Assembly (NCBI GenBank): GCA_027490225.1 | Contig: JAIXYK010000062.1 | Span: 1 to 64,000, forward strand | From: Bacteroidota bacterium | GTDB lineage: Bacteria; Bacteroidota; Bacteroidia; M30B66 | DNA: 64,000 nt | Reading direction: 5' to 3' | Shown: one piece after another, positions 39,096 to 47,938 of the stretch | Layout: each line of letters starts with the position of its first letter | Numbering within the stretch: the stretch's first letter is position 1 | Notes under the pieces: model-generated | Told to the model about the DNA's origin: nothing | Seen by the model: the letters and a program-made list of their open reading frames with translations, nothing else | The model's database searches: none | Program-made: the position numbers and the translations under genes

Positions 39096-41595
39096 ACTTT
39101 CCTAAAGCTATTAAGTTGGCAAGCAATCGGTAAGCACCCGGCACTCCTGCCGGAAGCTGTCGGAAGAACGATAAACCTGTATACACAAATTTCCCTTTTC
39201 CATAATCGGCAACAATTAAGGCACCTGTTTTTACCGGCTCATCATTGTCGTTACAGGCGATTAATGGAATGTACCTTGAGTCTAATTTATCAGGAAAATA
39301 TAAACCACGTTCTTGCACCCAATTGTTGAAATCGGCATCAGTTATCTTGTTTGGGAAAAAGAATGCAGGATTATCTTTTTGCAGAATGGTGATTTTAGCG
39401 CATTCGTTGGTAACCCTGTCTCGGGAAATTTCAAACGGGTAAGGACCTGGTTGTAATTTTACCTCTGAAACCCAATTTTTGGTGTTGTATTGTTCAATTA
39501 ACGTACCTCCATTTTCAACATAATCGAGCAATACTGGCATGTAGTCGGGCATTTTATCGTTAGAATTGAATGCCCTGATGCCAACAACAATTGCATCATA
39601 TTTTGCTATTTGTCCTTTTTTAACGGTATTTTGATTGAGTATTTCTACTTTATAGCCAGCGTTGGTAAGGCAAGCTGCAACTTGGTCGCCAGCGCCATCA
39701 ATATAACCAATAGTTGTAACTGCTCTTTGCAGATTTACATTCACCAATTGAAAAGTAGCAGGATGCGTCCATGTTTGAACGGGAATATGGTCATACTCAA
39801 TTCTGGTAATGGTTTGTAAATTTTCAGGAATGGTTTCTTTTGCAATGTTTCTTAAAAAAACAACATTTATTGCAATTGATGTGTCAGGTTTAACTTCTCT
39901 TGATGCGGTTTGAAAAATCTTGAATTGTAAAGTTTGCTTAGAACTTTTCTTAAACAAATTCAAAGGAAAATATTCGGGAATAGATTTTACAAACGAAGGC
40001 AAATTCAGCTTTACAATTCCTTCTGTTGTATCTATATTGCTGCTAATGGTAACATTAACTTTTGCTGTATCTCTTGCAGTTACAATTGCAGTTAATTGTT
40101 CGATGGATGCAGTTATTTCAGGAATCACTTCTACATTTCTTTTCAACTCACCTTTCACAGGATCTACCCATTTATAAATCAATGGAATACGTCTGTAAAT
40201 AGAAATCCCTTCAACATCCACATTCAATGCTGCAGAAATTTGAGCGGGAGATTCAGGTAATCCTATTAAAAGTTGGTCTTTCACATCAAAAACGCCTTCT
40301 GTATGCGGATTTTTTAACCAATACGGATTAGTAACTTCTTGCTGATTTGCAACAGTTATTTTCTTTTCAAATATTTTGTTGAAAGTGATGTCTGTTTTAT
40401 CTCCTTTTAATTTTGATGGATTCAAAGTAGGTGAATAAAATTGCACATTAACCTTGTTTCTGTATACGAAAGAAAATGTAGCTTCTATCTTCTCGTTGGT
40501 TACTAGGTTGTATTGAGGCGCATAAAATTCAGCATAAATTCCTGCGCATTTCAAGATAATATCTTCCAGCAAACGTATTTTTTCTGTTTTTAAATGACTT
40601 TCAGGTAACTTTTCAAGAATTGTATAACAGTTTTTAAGGGCAGCAATTGATGCTTGTGGTTGTTGCACACTGAAAGTTGAAATCGTTTGTCTTATTAAAA
40701 CATCAAGTTGCTCGGCACCTTTTATATTTTTCCAATTGTCTTGAATATTTTCAAAAATATCGGAAACCGCTTTATCGCCAGCCAATTGCGTAAAATATTC
40801 AATTTGCTCACCTCTGTTTACCTTGGCACCAAATCCTTGGCTTTTGTGCATGCTACGGCTGCGCGAAGCAATTTCTCCCATAGATTCTCCTAAAGCAGCA
40901 TTGTAAGTGCCCACATCGAGCAATATCATGCCTGAAACATCTGTTTTTTCATCTCTTGAAGGCATAAAGTTGTTCCAAAAAAGTCGTTTCGCTTGCCAGA
41001 TTTTAACATGCTGAAGTTGTTCAGGAAATCTCTTGGCATCTGCAGCTGCGGTGAATGCTTCAACAGCTAAAATTGCAGAAGCAGTATGGTGTCCATGTCC
41101 TCCTTCACCAGTTGTTGGAAATCGGGTAATGATAACATCAGGTTGAAACTTTCGGATTGCCCAAACTACATCAGCCAGAATTTGCTCTTTTCCCCAAATG
41201 GAGAAAGTTTCTTCGGGATTTTTAGAATAACCAAAGTCAAAAGCCCTTGAGAAAAATTGTTCGGCCCCATCTACCCTTCTAGCTGCCAGAAGTTCTTGTG
41301 TTCTAATTAAACCAAGTAATTCTTCTTGTTCGGTACCAATTAAATTTTGTCCTCCATCGCCTCTGGTTAATGAAAGATATGCAGTTTGATAATGCCTTTG
41401 GTTGGCTAAATATGATAATAACCTGGTATTTTCATCATCAGGATGAGCTGCAACATATAATACTTTTGCCGTATTGCCCAGCTTTTCGAGGTCTTGAATA
41501 ATTGCACCAGCAGCTGAAGTGCTTTGACTTTTAGCTGTTAGAAAAGTGGAAAGTGAAAAGACGAATAAAAGTAAAGTAGGAAAGTGTTTAAACAT
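39079..41595 (-). CDS. Exported PIG-L family deacetylase with C-terminal GATase1-like domain
   Basis: 838 residues: signal peptide (1-23), then a PIG-L/LmbE Zn-dependent N-acetylglucosaminyl deacetylase domain with AAHPDDE (His51, Asp53, Asp54) and HGHH (His167, His170). A central beta-rich region follows, and a C-terminal domain (about 610-838) with DAIVVGIRAFN, YVENGGTLIEQYNT and GKGKFVYTGLSFFRQ looks like a ThuA/GATase1-type fold. Probably deacetylates an amino sugar in the periplasm or outside; co-transcribed with a small membrane protein and an SSS symporter that may import the product. Confidence 0.85.
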   Translation of the reverse strand: MFKHFPTLLLFVFSLSTFLTAKSQSTSAAGAIIQDLEKLGNTAKVLYVAAHPDDENTRLLSYLANQRHYQTAYLSLTRGDGGQNLIGTEQEELLGLIRTQELLAARRVDGAEQFFSRAFDFGYSKNPEETFSIWGKEQILADVVWAIRKFQPDVIITRFPTTGEGGHGHHTASAILAVEAFTAAADAKRFPEQLQHVKIWQAKRLFWNNFMPSRDEKTDVSGMILLDVGTYNAALGESMGEIASRSRSMHKSQGFGAKVNRGEQIEYFTQLAGDKAVSDIFENIQDNWKNIKGAEQLDVLIRQTISTFSVQQPQASIAALKNCYTILEKLPESHLKTEKIRLLEDIILKCAGIYAEFYAPQYNLVTNEKIEATFSFVYRNKVNVQFYSPTLNPSKLKGDKTDITFNKIFEKKITVANQQEVTNPYWLKNPHTEGVFDVKDQLLIGLPESPAQISAALNVDVEGISIYRRIPLIYKWVDPVKGELKRNVEVIPEITASIEQLTAIVTARDTAKVNVTISSNIDTTEGIVKLNLPSFVKSIPEYFPLNLFKKSSKQTLQFKIFQTASREVKPDTSIAINVVFLRNIAKETIPENLQTITRIEYDHIPVQTWTHPATFQLVNVNLQRAVTTIGYIDGAGDQVAACLTNAGYKVEILNQNTVKKGQIAKYDAIVVGIRAFNSNDKMPDYMPVLLDYVENGGTLIEQYNTKNWVSEVKLQPGPYPFEISRDRVTNECAKITILQKDNPAFFFPNKITDADFNNWVQERGLYFPDKLDSRYIPLIACNDNDEPVKTGALIVADYGKGKFVYTGLSFFRQLPAGVPGAYRLLANLIALGKYDGKQ

Positions 41596-41638
41596 GCGGC
41601 CAATTTACTATTACGGCCGCAAAACATCACTATTAATT

Positions 41639-43270
41639 TTACTTTATAATTCTTTCTAACACAATTATTTTTTCAATTGTAAAAGTTCCTTTGTCAGAAG
41701 ATTTTAGAAAAAAATCGAATGTGTAAGATTTGTACAAAGGATTGTTAATCGTAATTGTATAGTCTTTTTCTCCTTCGAGCGTTGCGAAATAATACCCATT
41801 TTCATCGCTGCTTGCTTGGATTTGTGTGCCAGTTGATTTTTCCGAGATTGTAAAATCTGTTTCAATGGTTTGTCCAGCATCGGAATCAATAATCTTTCCT
41901 GAAATGATTGATAATACTGGCCCTTTGGGAACTTGCACAGCAACTTCCTTAGCAACTGTATCTTTCACTAATTTGCTGAAATCTATTTCCCATAAATCAA
42001 GGTCACCAAATCCTCCATTTCTATTGCTGCTGAACCAAGCTGTTTTAGTATCGGTGCTCAAAGCAAAGAATCTTTCGTCGCCAGTTGTGTTTATAGGAAA
42101 ACCTAAATTCTTGGGTTCAGACCATTTTCCATTTTCAAAAACCGTTGTGAAGATATCATATCCTCCAAGACTTTTGGGGCTGTTGGTTGCGTAGTATAAT
42201 GTTTTACCATCAGGGTGAATAAAAACGCCAATTTGGTCATATTCATCATTCACAACTGAACCCAAATTTTCGGCTTTTCCCCATTCAGTTTTGCTGATGC
42301 GTTTAGCCCGGTAAACATCACCCATTCCGAAACCACCTCTTGGTCTTTCACTTACAAAATAAAGAGTTTTGCCATCTGATGAAACACTTGCAGAACTTTC
42401 AAAATAAGTTGAATTGATATCACCTTCTACTTTCTTTGCTTCGCCCCATTTACCAGTTTTTCCGCGTTTTGAAACCCAAATTTCACCTGAACCATAAGAA
42501 GAGTTGCGATAAACGTAAATCTGTGAACCATCTGGAGAAAGACCCATGTTGGCATCATGACCTTCAGTATTTAACTTACCTTCAACTGGTTTTGGTTCCG
42601 TCCATTTGCCTGTAAGAGAATCTCTTTGAGCCATGTAAATGTCTTCAAATGGTTTTCCGTCTTCAGGATCAGCTTTGTTACCAGTATTTTCTAATCTTCT
42701 GGTTGTGAAAATCAAGGTGTTGCCATCTGCAGAAATTGACGGATTGTATTCTGGACCTTCAGAATTTATCAATTCTCCTAAGTTCTTAATAGAAACATTT
42801 ACTGGGTTTTTGAGCATTTCAATGGCTCTTCTGCACTGATCAAGATATGCAACAGCTTCTTTCTTTCTGTCAGCATCTTTGGTTGGTTTATCCATGAACT
42901 GCTGGTAAGCAGCTGAAGCTTTTTCTAATTCTCCTAACACCTGATAGGTTCTTCCTAGGTAGAAATATTTATCGGGAAATGCAGCTGCATCAATAGAAAT
43001 AGAACGATTTAACCTTTCTAATGCTTCTGGATAATTCTTTAAATGAAAATTACATTCACCGCTTATTGCATATAATTCTGCTGATGTGGTATCTGACTTT
43101 TCTAAATCTCTCAAGGCTCGGTATGCTGCAGCATAATCACCTCCCATCATCATATTTTTCAAACGAATTAATTGTACTTTACTTGTTCCGTTATCAGCTT
43201 GAATCGGGCTGAATTTGAACATAAACAATACAATAAAAGTTAAAAAAGCATTGATTTGTAAACCTTTCAT
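41639..43270 (-). CDS. TPR-PD40 propeller-carboxypeptidase-like protein without OmpA domain
   Basis: About 543 residues: signal peptide, N-terminal TPRs (about 30-150), WD40-like PD40 beta-propeller repeats (about 180-430; ISADGNTLIFTTRR, LSPDGSQIYVYRN, VSSDGKTLYFVSERPRGGFG, FIHPDGKTLYYATNSP) and one carboxypeptidase-regulatory-like sandwich (about 455-530). This is the layout of PorE/OmpA-like T9SS-associated proteins, but it stops where the OmpA peptidoglycan-binding domain normally begins. The start at 43270 gives a clean signal peptide; an upstream ATG at 43300 abuts the mqnA stop. Confidence 0.8.
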   Translation of the reverse strand: MKGLQINAFLTFIVLFMFKFSPIQADNGTSKVQLIRLKNMMMGGDYAAAYRALRDLEKSDTTSAELYAISGECNFHLKNYPEALERLNRSISIDAAAFPDKYFYLGRTYQVLGELEKASAAYQQFMDKPTKDADRKKEAVAYLDQCRRAIEMLKNPVNVSIKNLGELINSEGPEYNPSISADGNTLIFTTRRLENTGNKADPEDGKPFEDIYMAQRDSLTGKWTEPKPVEGKLNTEGHDANMGLSPDGSQIYVYRNSSYGSGEIWVSKRGKTGKWGEAKKVEGDINSTYFESSASVSSDGKTLYFVSERPRGGFGMGDVYRAKRISKTEWGKAENLGSVVNDEYDQIGVFIHPDGKTLYYATNSPKSLGGYDIFTTVFENGKWSEPKNLGFPINTTGDERFFALSTDTKTAWFSSNRNGGFGDLDLWEIDFSKLVKDTVAKEVAVQVPKGPVLSIISGKIIDSDAGQTIETDFTISEKSTGTQIQASSDENGYYFATLEGEKDYTITINNPLYKSYTFDFFLKSSDKGTFTIEKIIVLERIIK

Positions 43271-43300
43271 AAGGGCGTTATTTGAATTCGAAATTAGCAT

Positions 43301-44065
43301 TTATTTTAATTCCTTATTGAATGTACCAAGTAAGGATAAAAAAGTTTCTAAACCTTTCAATTTAGCCTCATCAAGGTTGTAAGAAATTCGTTGGGTAAGG
43401 TAATTTTCTACAGGATAATGTAGAGGATATTTTGGAATCGTTTCTATAATTGTTTCTTTTAAATGATTGATTCCAAATTGCAAAGCATCTTCTAATTGAA
43501 CAATAACTTCATCATTTATTGGGTGAATTGATGTCCAACAAGCAAAAACAAACGGTAGTTTTTTGAAATTGTACCATTCTTCAGCAAGGTCATAAGCATA
43601 TTTGAATTGGCTTTTTACGTCAAAAACCCTGTCACCTATTACGATACCAGCAGTATTGTTGTTGATTTCTGCAATATAGTTTGGAGATGCATTTTCAAAT
43701 TGCGGATTGATTTTCCAATAATTTGCTGCTAAAATTTGGCATAACTTAACAGAGGTACGGGATTGATAATCGAGCAAAATTCTATCAATCTTTTCGATAG
43801 GTACATTGCTTAGCAGCATTACTGAATCTACTTTTCCAACAGCACCAATGCATGTTTTGCCTATTATTGTGTAAGTAGGCAACAGAGGCAAAACCGCAGA
43901 AGGAATTAAGCCAATATCAGCCTCGCCATTTATTAGTTTTTGCGCACATACAGCAGGAATATCTAAGCTAATGTTGAAATCGTTTATATTAATTTTTCCT
44001 GAATGCTTTAAACCGTAAAGAAAAGGTGCGGTATTTAAATAGGAGACTATTGATACATTTACCAT
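43301..44065 (-). CDS. mqnA: Chorismate dehydratase MqnA
   Basis: 254 residues of the periplasmic-binding-protein-like MqnA/MqnD fold: VSYLNTAPFLYGL near the N-terminus, LINGEADIGLIPSAV, and LLDYQSRTSVKLCQIL. It converts chorismate to 3-enolpyruvoyl-benzoate, the first step of the futalosine route to menaquinone. It sits between the ribonuclease D gene (2-bp gap) and the PD40 gene; no other mqn gene is in the window. Confidence 0.9.
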   Translation of the reverse strand: MVNVSIVSYLNTAPFLYGLKHSGKININDFNISLDIPAVCAQKLINGEADIGLIPSAVLPLLPTYTIIGKTCIGAVGKVDSVMLLSNVPIEKIDRILLDYQSRTSVKLCQILAANYWKINPQFENASPNYIAEINNNTAGIVIGDRVFDVKSQFKYAYDLAEEWYNFKKLPFVFACWTSIHPINDEVIVQLEDALQFGINHLKETIIETIPKYPLHYPVENYLTQRISYNLDEAKLKGLETFLSLLGTFNKELK

Positions 44066-44067
44066 CC

Positions 44068-45240
44068 TTAAACTGTTATTCCTTTTTCATTCATAATTGA
44101 CCTGATAAGTTCTGTTCTGTAAGTGAATGGCAATTCATCAATGGTAATTTTCTTTGAGGCTAGCTCTAACATTGTTTTTTCGTTCAGAATATATAATGCT
44201 GTATTTTCGCCATACTTCTCAATAATTTCAAGGTGTACAGGTCTGAATTTTTCATTTACAAGTTCATCCATTAACTTCCTTTGGTTACTCAATTCGATTC
44301 TTTCATCGAGCGATAAAAATGAATTTTCTTTTCTCTTTTTTAAATTTAATGCTTCTGCTTTTTCTTGGGCAGCGTTCAAAGCAAACAGAAATTCATTTTT
44401 CACTGTATCATTCTGCAATGCATGATAAATTCCATGTTGGTGTTTCCAGTTTTTGAATATTTCCTGGTCGAAAATTCCATCGCTTAAAATTTCCTTTGGA
44501 ACCATATAAAAACCTGGTTTGTTGAATTTCATGGCATATTTATCTCTCACTTTTAACAATTCGTTCAATACAAACAATTGAAAAGGTGGAAGTTTTTTTG
44601 CGTCGTCTTTGTTTGTTAACTGCCCCTCACCTTTCTTTTCTACCCGAAAACTATCCCAAAACTTATTTTCTTCTGTTATCCAATTTTCAATTCCCAATTG
44701 TGCAATTTTAGAAAGTAGTACATCTCTTAATTTTGGCAAATAAATTACGTCTTTCGCAGCATATTTCATTTGCTCAGCTTTAATTGGCGCTATGGTCCAA
44801 TTTGTTTTTTGCTGAGACTTATCAATACTTATTTGAAGAAATTCTGCTAGTATGTTAGCCAATGAAAAAGCTTTTACATTAATTAATCTTGCTGCTTTTT
44901 CTGTATCAAAAATATTTACCGGAAAGCAGTTAAGTTCATGCAATAAAGTGAGGTCTTCACTGGGTGAATGCATAATCTTGAGAATGGAAGGATTTTCAAG
45001 TGCGGGGAAAATCACATTGTAATAATTATTTGTTGTGGCATCAATCAAAAGACATTTGTTTTCAAAGTACAATTGAATCAAGCAAATATTTGAGCCATAC
45101 GTATATCTTTCTCTATCAAACTCAAGGTCTACAGAAATCGTTTTTGCATTCGATAAACTATCAAGGTGCTGGTTCAGTTGTGCTGCATTTCTGATATAAT
45201 AAACAGCTATATTTTCTTCAATAGTAAATTCGAAATCCAT
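44068..45240 (-). CDS. rnd: Ribonuclease D-like 3'-5' exonuclease
   Basis: About 390 residues: DEDDy exonuclease domain with SVDLEFDRE (first Asp/Glu pair at about 38 and 40), the HSPSEDLTLLH segment with its Asp, and YAAKDVIYL (Tyr and Asp). HRDC-like helical regions follow (LFVLNELLKVRDKYA, ALNLKKRKE). It trims 3' ends of tRNA or other RNA. Part of the pcm-rnd-mqnA run; the start at 45240 is chosen because 45249 abuts the pcm stop. Confidence 0.85.
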   Translation of the reverse strand: MDFEFTIEENIAVYYIRNAAQLNQHLDSLSNAKTISVDLEFDRERYTYGSNICLIQLYFENKCLLIDATTNNYYNVIFPALENPSILKIMHSPSEDLTLLHELNCFPVNIFDTEKAARLINVKAFSLANILAEFLQISIDKSQQKTNWTIAPIKAEQMKYAAKDVIYLPKLRDVLLSKIAQLGIENWITEENKFWDSFRVEKKGEGQLTNKDDAKKLPPFQLFVLNELLKVRDKYAMKFNKPGFYMVPKEILSDGIFDQEIFKNWKHQHGIYHALQNDTVKNEFLFALNAAQEKAEALNLKKRKENSFLSLDERIELSNQRKLMDELVNEKFRPVHLEIIEKYGENTALYILNEKTMLELASKKITIDELPFTYRTELIRSIMNEKGITV

Positions 45241-45249
45241 AGTTATCAA

Positions 45250-45900
45250 TTAGTTTCTGTCGGCTAGCAAGGGTACAAATTTAAACTCACCATCAATTAC
45301 TATATCAATTTCTCCATTTTCTTTTTTCGTAACAATGTGCATCAGTTGAACACCATTTGTACCAACAGGAATTATCAGTTTACCATTTATTTTAAGTTGT
45401 TCGCAGAGTGCTGGAGGAATAAATGGCGCGCCTGCGGTAACAATTATTTTATCAAATGGAGCGAATGCTGGCCAACCTAAATATCCATCACCAAAAGTTA
45501 GGGTAGCTTTAATTTGCATACTTTCCAGCAATTTTTTGGTTCTAACAAATAGCGCATGTTGTCTTTCAATACTAAATATTTTTGCCCCAACAGCATGTAA
45601 AATTGCAGTTTGATATCCGCTACCGGTTCCTATTTCTAAAACCTTTTCTCCTTTTTGAATTGAAAGCAATTGCGTTTGTAGTCCAACGGTAGAAGGATGT
45701 GAAATTGTTTGGCCTTCTCCAATTTGAAAGGCAATGTCTTCGTAAGCTTTCTGAATAAAAATCTGATCCTGAAAAAATTGATGCCTTGGTACTTTGCGCA
45801 AGGCTTCTAACACTTTTAAATCTGTAATGCCTTTTTTTAATAAATCGTCAACCATTCTATTGCGCAAACCTTTATGGCGGTAAGTATCTTCTATCAACAT
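45250..45900 (-). CDS. pcm: Protein-L-isoaspartate O-methyltransferase
   Basis: About 216 residues from the ATG at 45900. SAM-binding motif VLEIGTGSGYQTAIL, QTISHP and PFDKIIVTAGAP are diagnostic of PCMT. It methylates isoaspartyl residues in damaged proteins. First gene of the long minus-strand cluster that runs down to the symporter. Confidence 0.92.
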   Translation of the reverse strand: MLIEDTYRHKGLRNRMVDDLLKKGITDLKVLEALRKVPRHQFFQDQIFIQKAYEDIAFQIGEGQTISHPSTVGLQTQLLSIQKGEKVLEIGTGSGYQTAILHAVGAKIFSIERQHALFVRTKKLLESMQIKATLTFGDGYLGWPAFAPFDKIIVTAGAPFIPPALCEQLKINGKLIIPVGTNGVQLMHIVTKKENGEIDIVIDGEFKFVPLLADRN

Positions 45901-46048
45901 AGTATTTTGTAACGTTCCGAAATTAAGTATAATCAAAGAAGATTTATAAGATTGAATATGCTTTCATTCACATTGCAATGTTCATTTTTTTAATAAAATA
46001 AATTAATAAAAACATGAAAGCAAATTCATTTTATGGAACAAAAACCAT

Positions 46049-46056
46049 TAGGTTTG
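46049..46056 (+). promoter_or_regulatory. Candidate -7 box (TAGGTTTG) for the oxidoreductase operon
   Basis: TAGGTTTG fits TAnnTTTG, 19 bp before the ATG at 46076; no clear -33 TTG. Confidence 0.45.
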
Positions 46057-46075
46057 TAGCCAAATTTGGAATTAT

Positions 46076-47062
46076 ATGCTGAAAATTGGTGTAGTTGGGG
46101 CTGGACATTTAGGAAAAATACACATAAAATTAATACAAGAGCTGGATGTTTATCATTTAGTGGGTTTCTTTGATGCGGATGTTGAGAATGCGCAAAAAGT
46201 AGCTCAGGACTTAGGAGTTACTGCATTTGAGAGTTTCGAAATACTATTGGAACAATGCGATGTTATAGATATTGTTACGCCAACTTTATCGCATCATTAT
46301 TATGCTACAAGAGCTTTGCGTGCCAGTAAACATGTATTTATAGAAAAACCAATATCTACCACAATTGAGGAAGCACGAGAAATTGTGCAGTTATCGACTG
46401 AAGCTGGTAAATGGGTCCAAATTGGCCATGTAGAAAGATTTAACCCTGCTTTTACTGCAGCGCTGCCATTTTGCAAAAATCCAATGTTCATAGAAACGCA
46501 TCGTTTAGCACAGTTTAATCCAAGAGGAACAGACGTTTCTGTTGTGTTAGATTTAATGATACACGATATTGATATAGTTTTACACAGTGTAAAATCGCCA
46601 GTTAAGAAAATAAGCGCAAGTGGCGTAGCTGTAGTGAGTGATACGCCTGATATTGCTAATGCAAGAATAGAATTTGATAATGGATGCGTTGCTAATTTAA
46701 CGGCTTCAAGGCTTTCGTTAAAGAACATGCGTAAAACAAGATTTTTTCAAAAAGATGCATATATAAGCGTTGATTTTTTAGAAAAAGAAGTTGAAGTAAT
46801 AAGAATGAGTAATGTTGTAGGAGAACCTGACCCTTTAGCAATTACAATAGAATTGGGGCAAGACAAGGGTTTGAAACAAATTTTTATGGAGCATCCAGAT
46901 ATTTTACCAACAAATGCAATAAAAGCTGAATTAGAGAGTTTTTCAAATGCAATTATGCACAACACCCCACCATCAGTTACAGCCGGAGACGGTCTTTTAG
47001 CTTTGGACATTGCATACAGAATTATAGAAAAACTCACGCTTACATCGCATTTGTTAGTTTAA
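46076..47062 (+). CDS. Gfo/Idh/MocA-family oxidoreductase
   Basis: 328 residues: N-terminal Rossmann fold with GVVGAGHLGKIH, the EKPIS motif whose Lys is catalytic, and a C-terminal alpha/beta domain with HDIDIVLH. These enzymes oxidise or reduce sugars or nucleotide sugars with NAD(P). It heads an operon with a lipoprotein (3-bp gap) and a sugar-phosphate transferase, so a role in making an activated sugar for a surface glycan is plausible. Confidence 0.85.
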   Translation: MLKIGVVGAGHLGKIHIKLIQELDVYHLVGFFDADVENAQKVAQDLGVTAFESFEILLEQCDVIDIVTPTLSHHYYATRALRASKHVFIEKPISTTIEEAREIVQLSTEAGKWVQIGHVERFNPAFTAALPFCKNPMFIETHRLAQFNPRGTDVSVVLDLMIHDIDIVLHSVKSPVKKISASGVAVVSDTPDIANARIEFDNGCVANLTASRLSLKNMRKTRFFQKDAYISVDFLEKEVEVIRMSNVVGEPDPLAITIELGQDKGLKQIFMEHPDILPTNAIKAELESFSNAIMHNTPPSVTAGDGLLALDIAYRIIEKLTLTSHLLV

Positions 47063-47065
47063 AGA

Positions 47066-47938
47066 ATGAAGCACTATTACTTATCTTTTCTTTTTATAAT
47101 TAGTGTTTTCTGTTCTTGTAACATCATCAACCCAACAGAAAAAATTCCTGCCTATATTTCAATCGATACTTTTCTGTTGAATACTGATGTTGGTATACAA
47201 GGAAGCAATGCTGCAAAAATTACAGATGCGTGGATTTATGTAAACGACAATCCTATCGGAGTTTTCGAATTACCATGTAAAGTTCCGGCAATTAACGAAG
47301 GAAGTTGTAAAATTTCAATCGGACCGGGTATTAAAACAAATGGAATTTCTGCCACACGCACGATTTATCCTTTTTACAAAAATTATACTACTCAGGTAGA
47401 TTTAATTCCAGAAATGGAAACCAAAATTTCACCTGTAACAGCTTATTTTGATAGTATTAGTTTTCCATTTAAAACAAATTTCGATGATGCTGCAGGAATA
47501 TCTTTTGAAGCAACGAATAAAAGCGATACTGGAGTTTTTATTACAAATACGCCGGGTGAAGTATTCGAAGGAAATGGTTCTCTAAAAGCCGTTTTGGCGC
47601 AAGATACTGGCTATCTTGAATTTAGACAGGTAGATGCAGTACAATTGCCAAAACAAGGAAAATTGGTTTTTGCTGAATTAAATTTTAATTGCAACAAGGT
47701 AGTTACGGTTGTTTTGTATTCTAATTATGTTTCCTCAGCTCCAAAAATTGATAATGTAATTAGCCTAGCACCTACCGATGGAAAATGGAATAAAATATAT
47801 ATTGATTTAACTAGATATGTAAGTACAGAAGTAAACGCCAGTAATTACAGGTTGTATTTTACAGCTTCCAAGGCAGATAAAAAAGGACCTTTGATTTTGT
47901 TAATGGATAACTTGAAAATCGTGGCCCAACAGCAATGA
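47066..47938 (+). CDS. Lipoprotein, unknown function
   Basis: 290 residues with a lipoprotein signal ending at Cys16 or Cys18 (VFCSCN). The rest is beta-rich: an N-terminal domain of about 120 residues and a C-terminal galactose-binding-like sandwich (FDDAAGISFEATNKSDTG, GNGSLKAVL, then KIYIDLTRYVS and LLMDNLKI). I do not recognise a named family. Its stop overlaps the ATG of the sugar transferase by 4 bp, so it is co-expressed with it. Confidence 0.65.
   Translation: MKHYYLSFLFIISVFCSCNIINPTEKIPAYISIDTFLLNTDVGIQGSNAAKITDAWIYVNDNPIGVFELPCKVPAINEGSCKISIGPGIKTNGISATRTIYPFYKNYTTQVDLIPEMETKISPVTAYFDSISFPFKTNFDDAAGISFEATNKSDTGVFITNTPGEVFEGNGSLKAVLAQDTGYLEFRQVDAVQLPKQGKLVFAELNFNCNKVVTVVLYSNYVSSAPKIDNVISLAPTDGKWNKIYIDLTRYVSTEVNASNYRLYFTASKADKKGPLILLMDNLKIVAQQQ

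Noticed and set aside
46014-46082. 22-residue leader-peptide-like frame ending over the ATG of the oxidoreductase gene
   Set aside because: The -7 box (46049-46056) lies inside it, so it would not be transcribed from that promoter; no regulatory codon run or attenuator hairpin.
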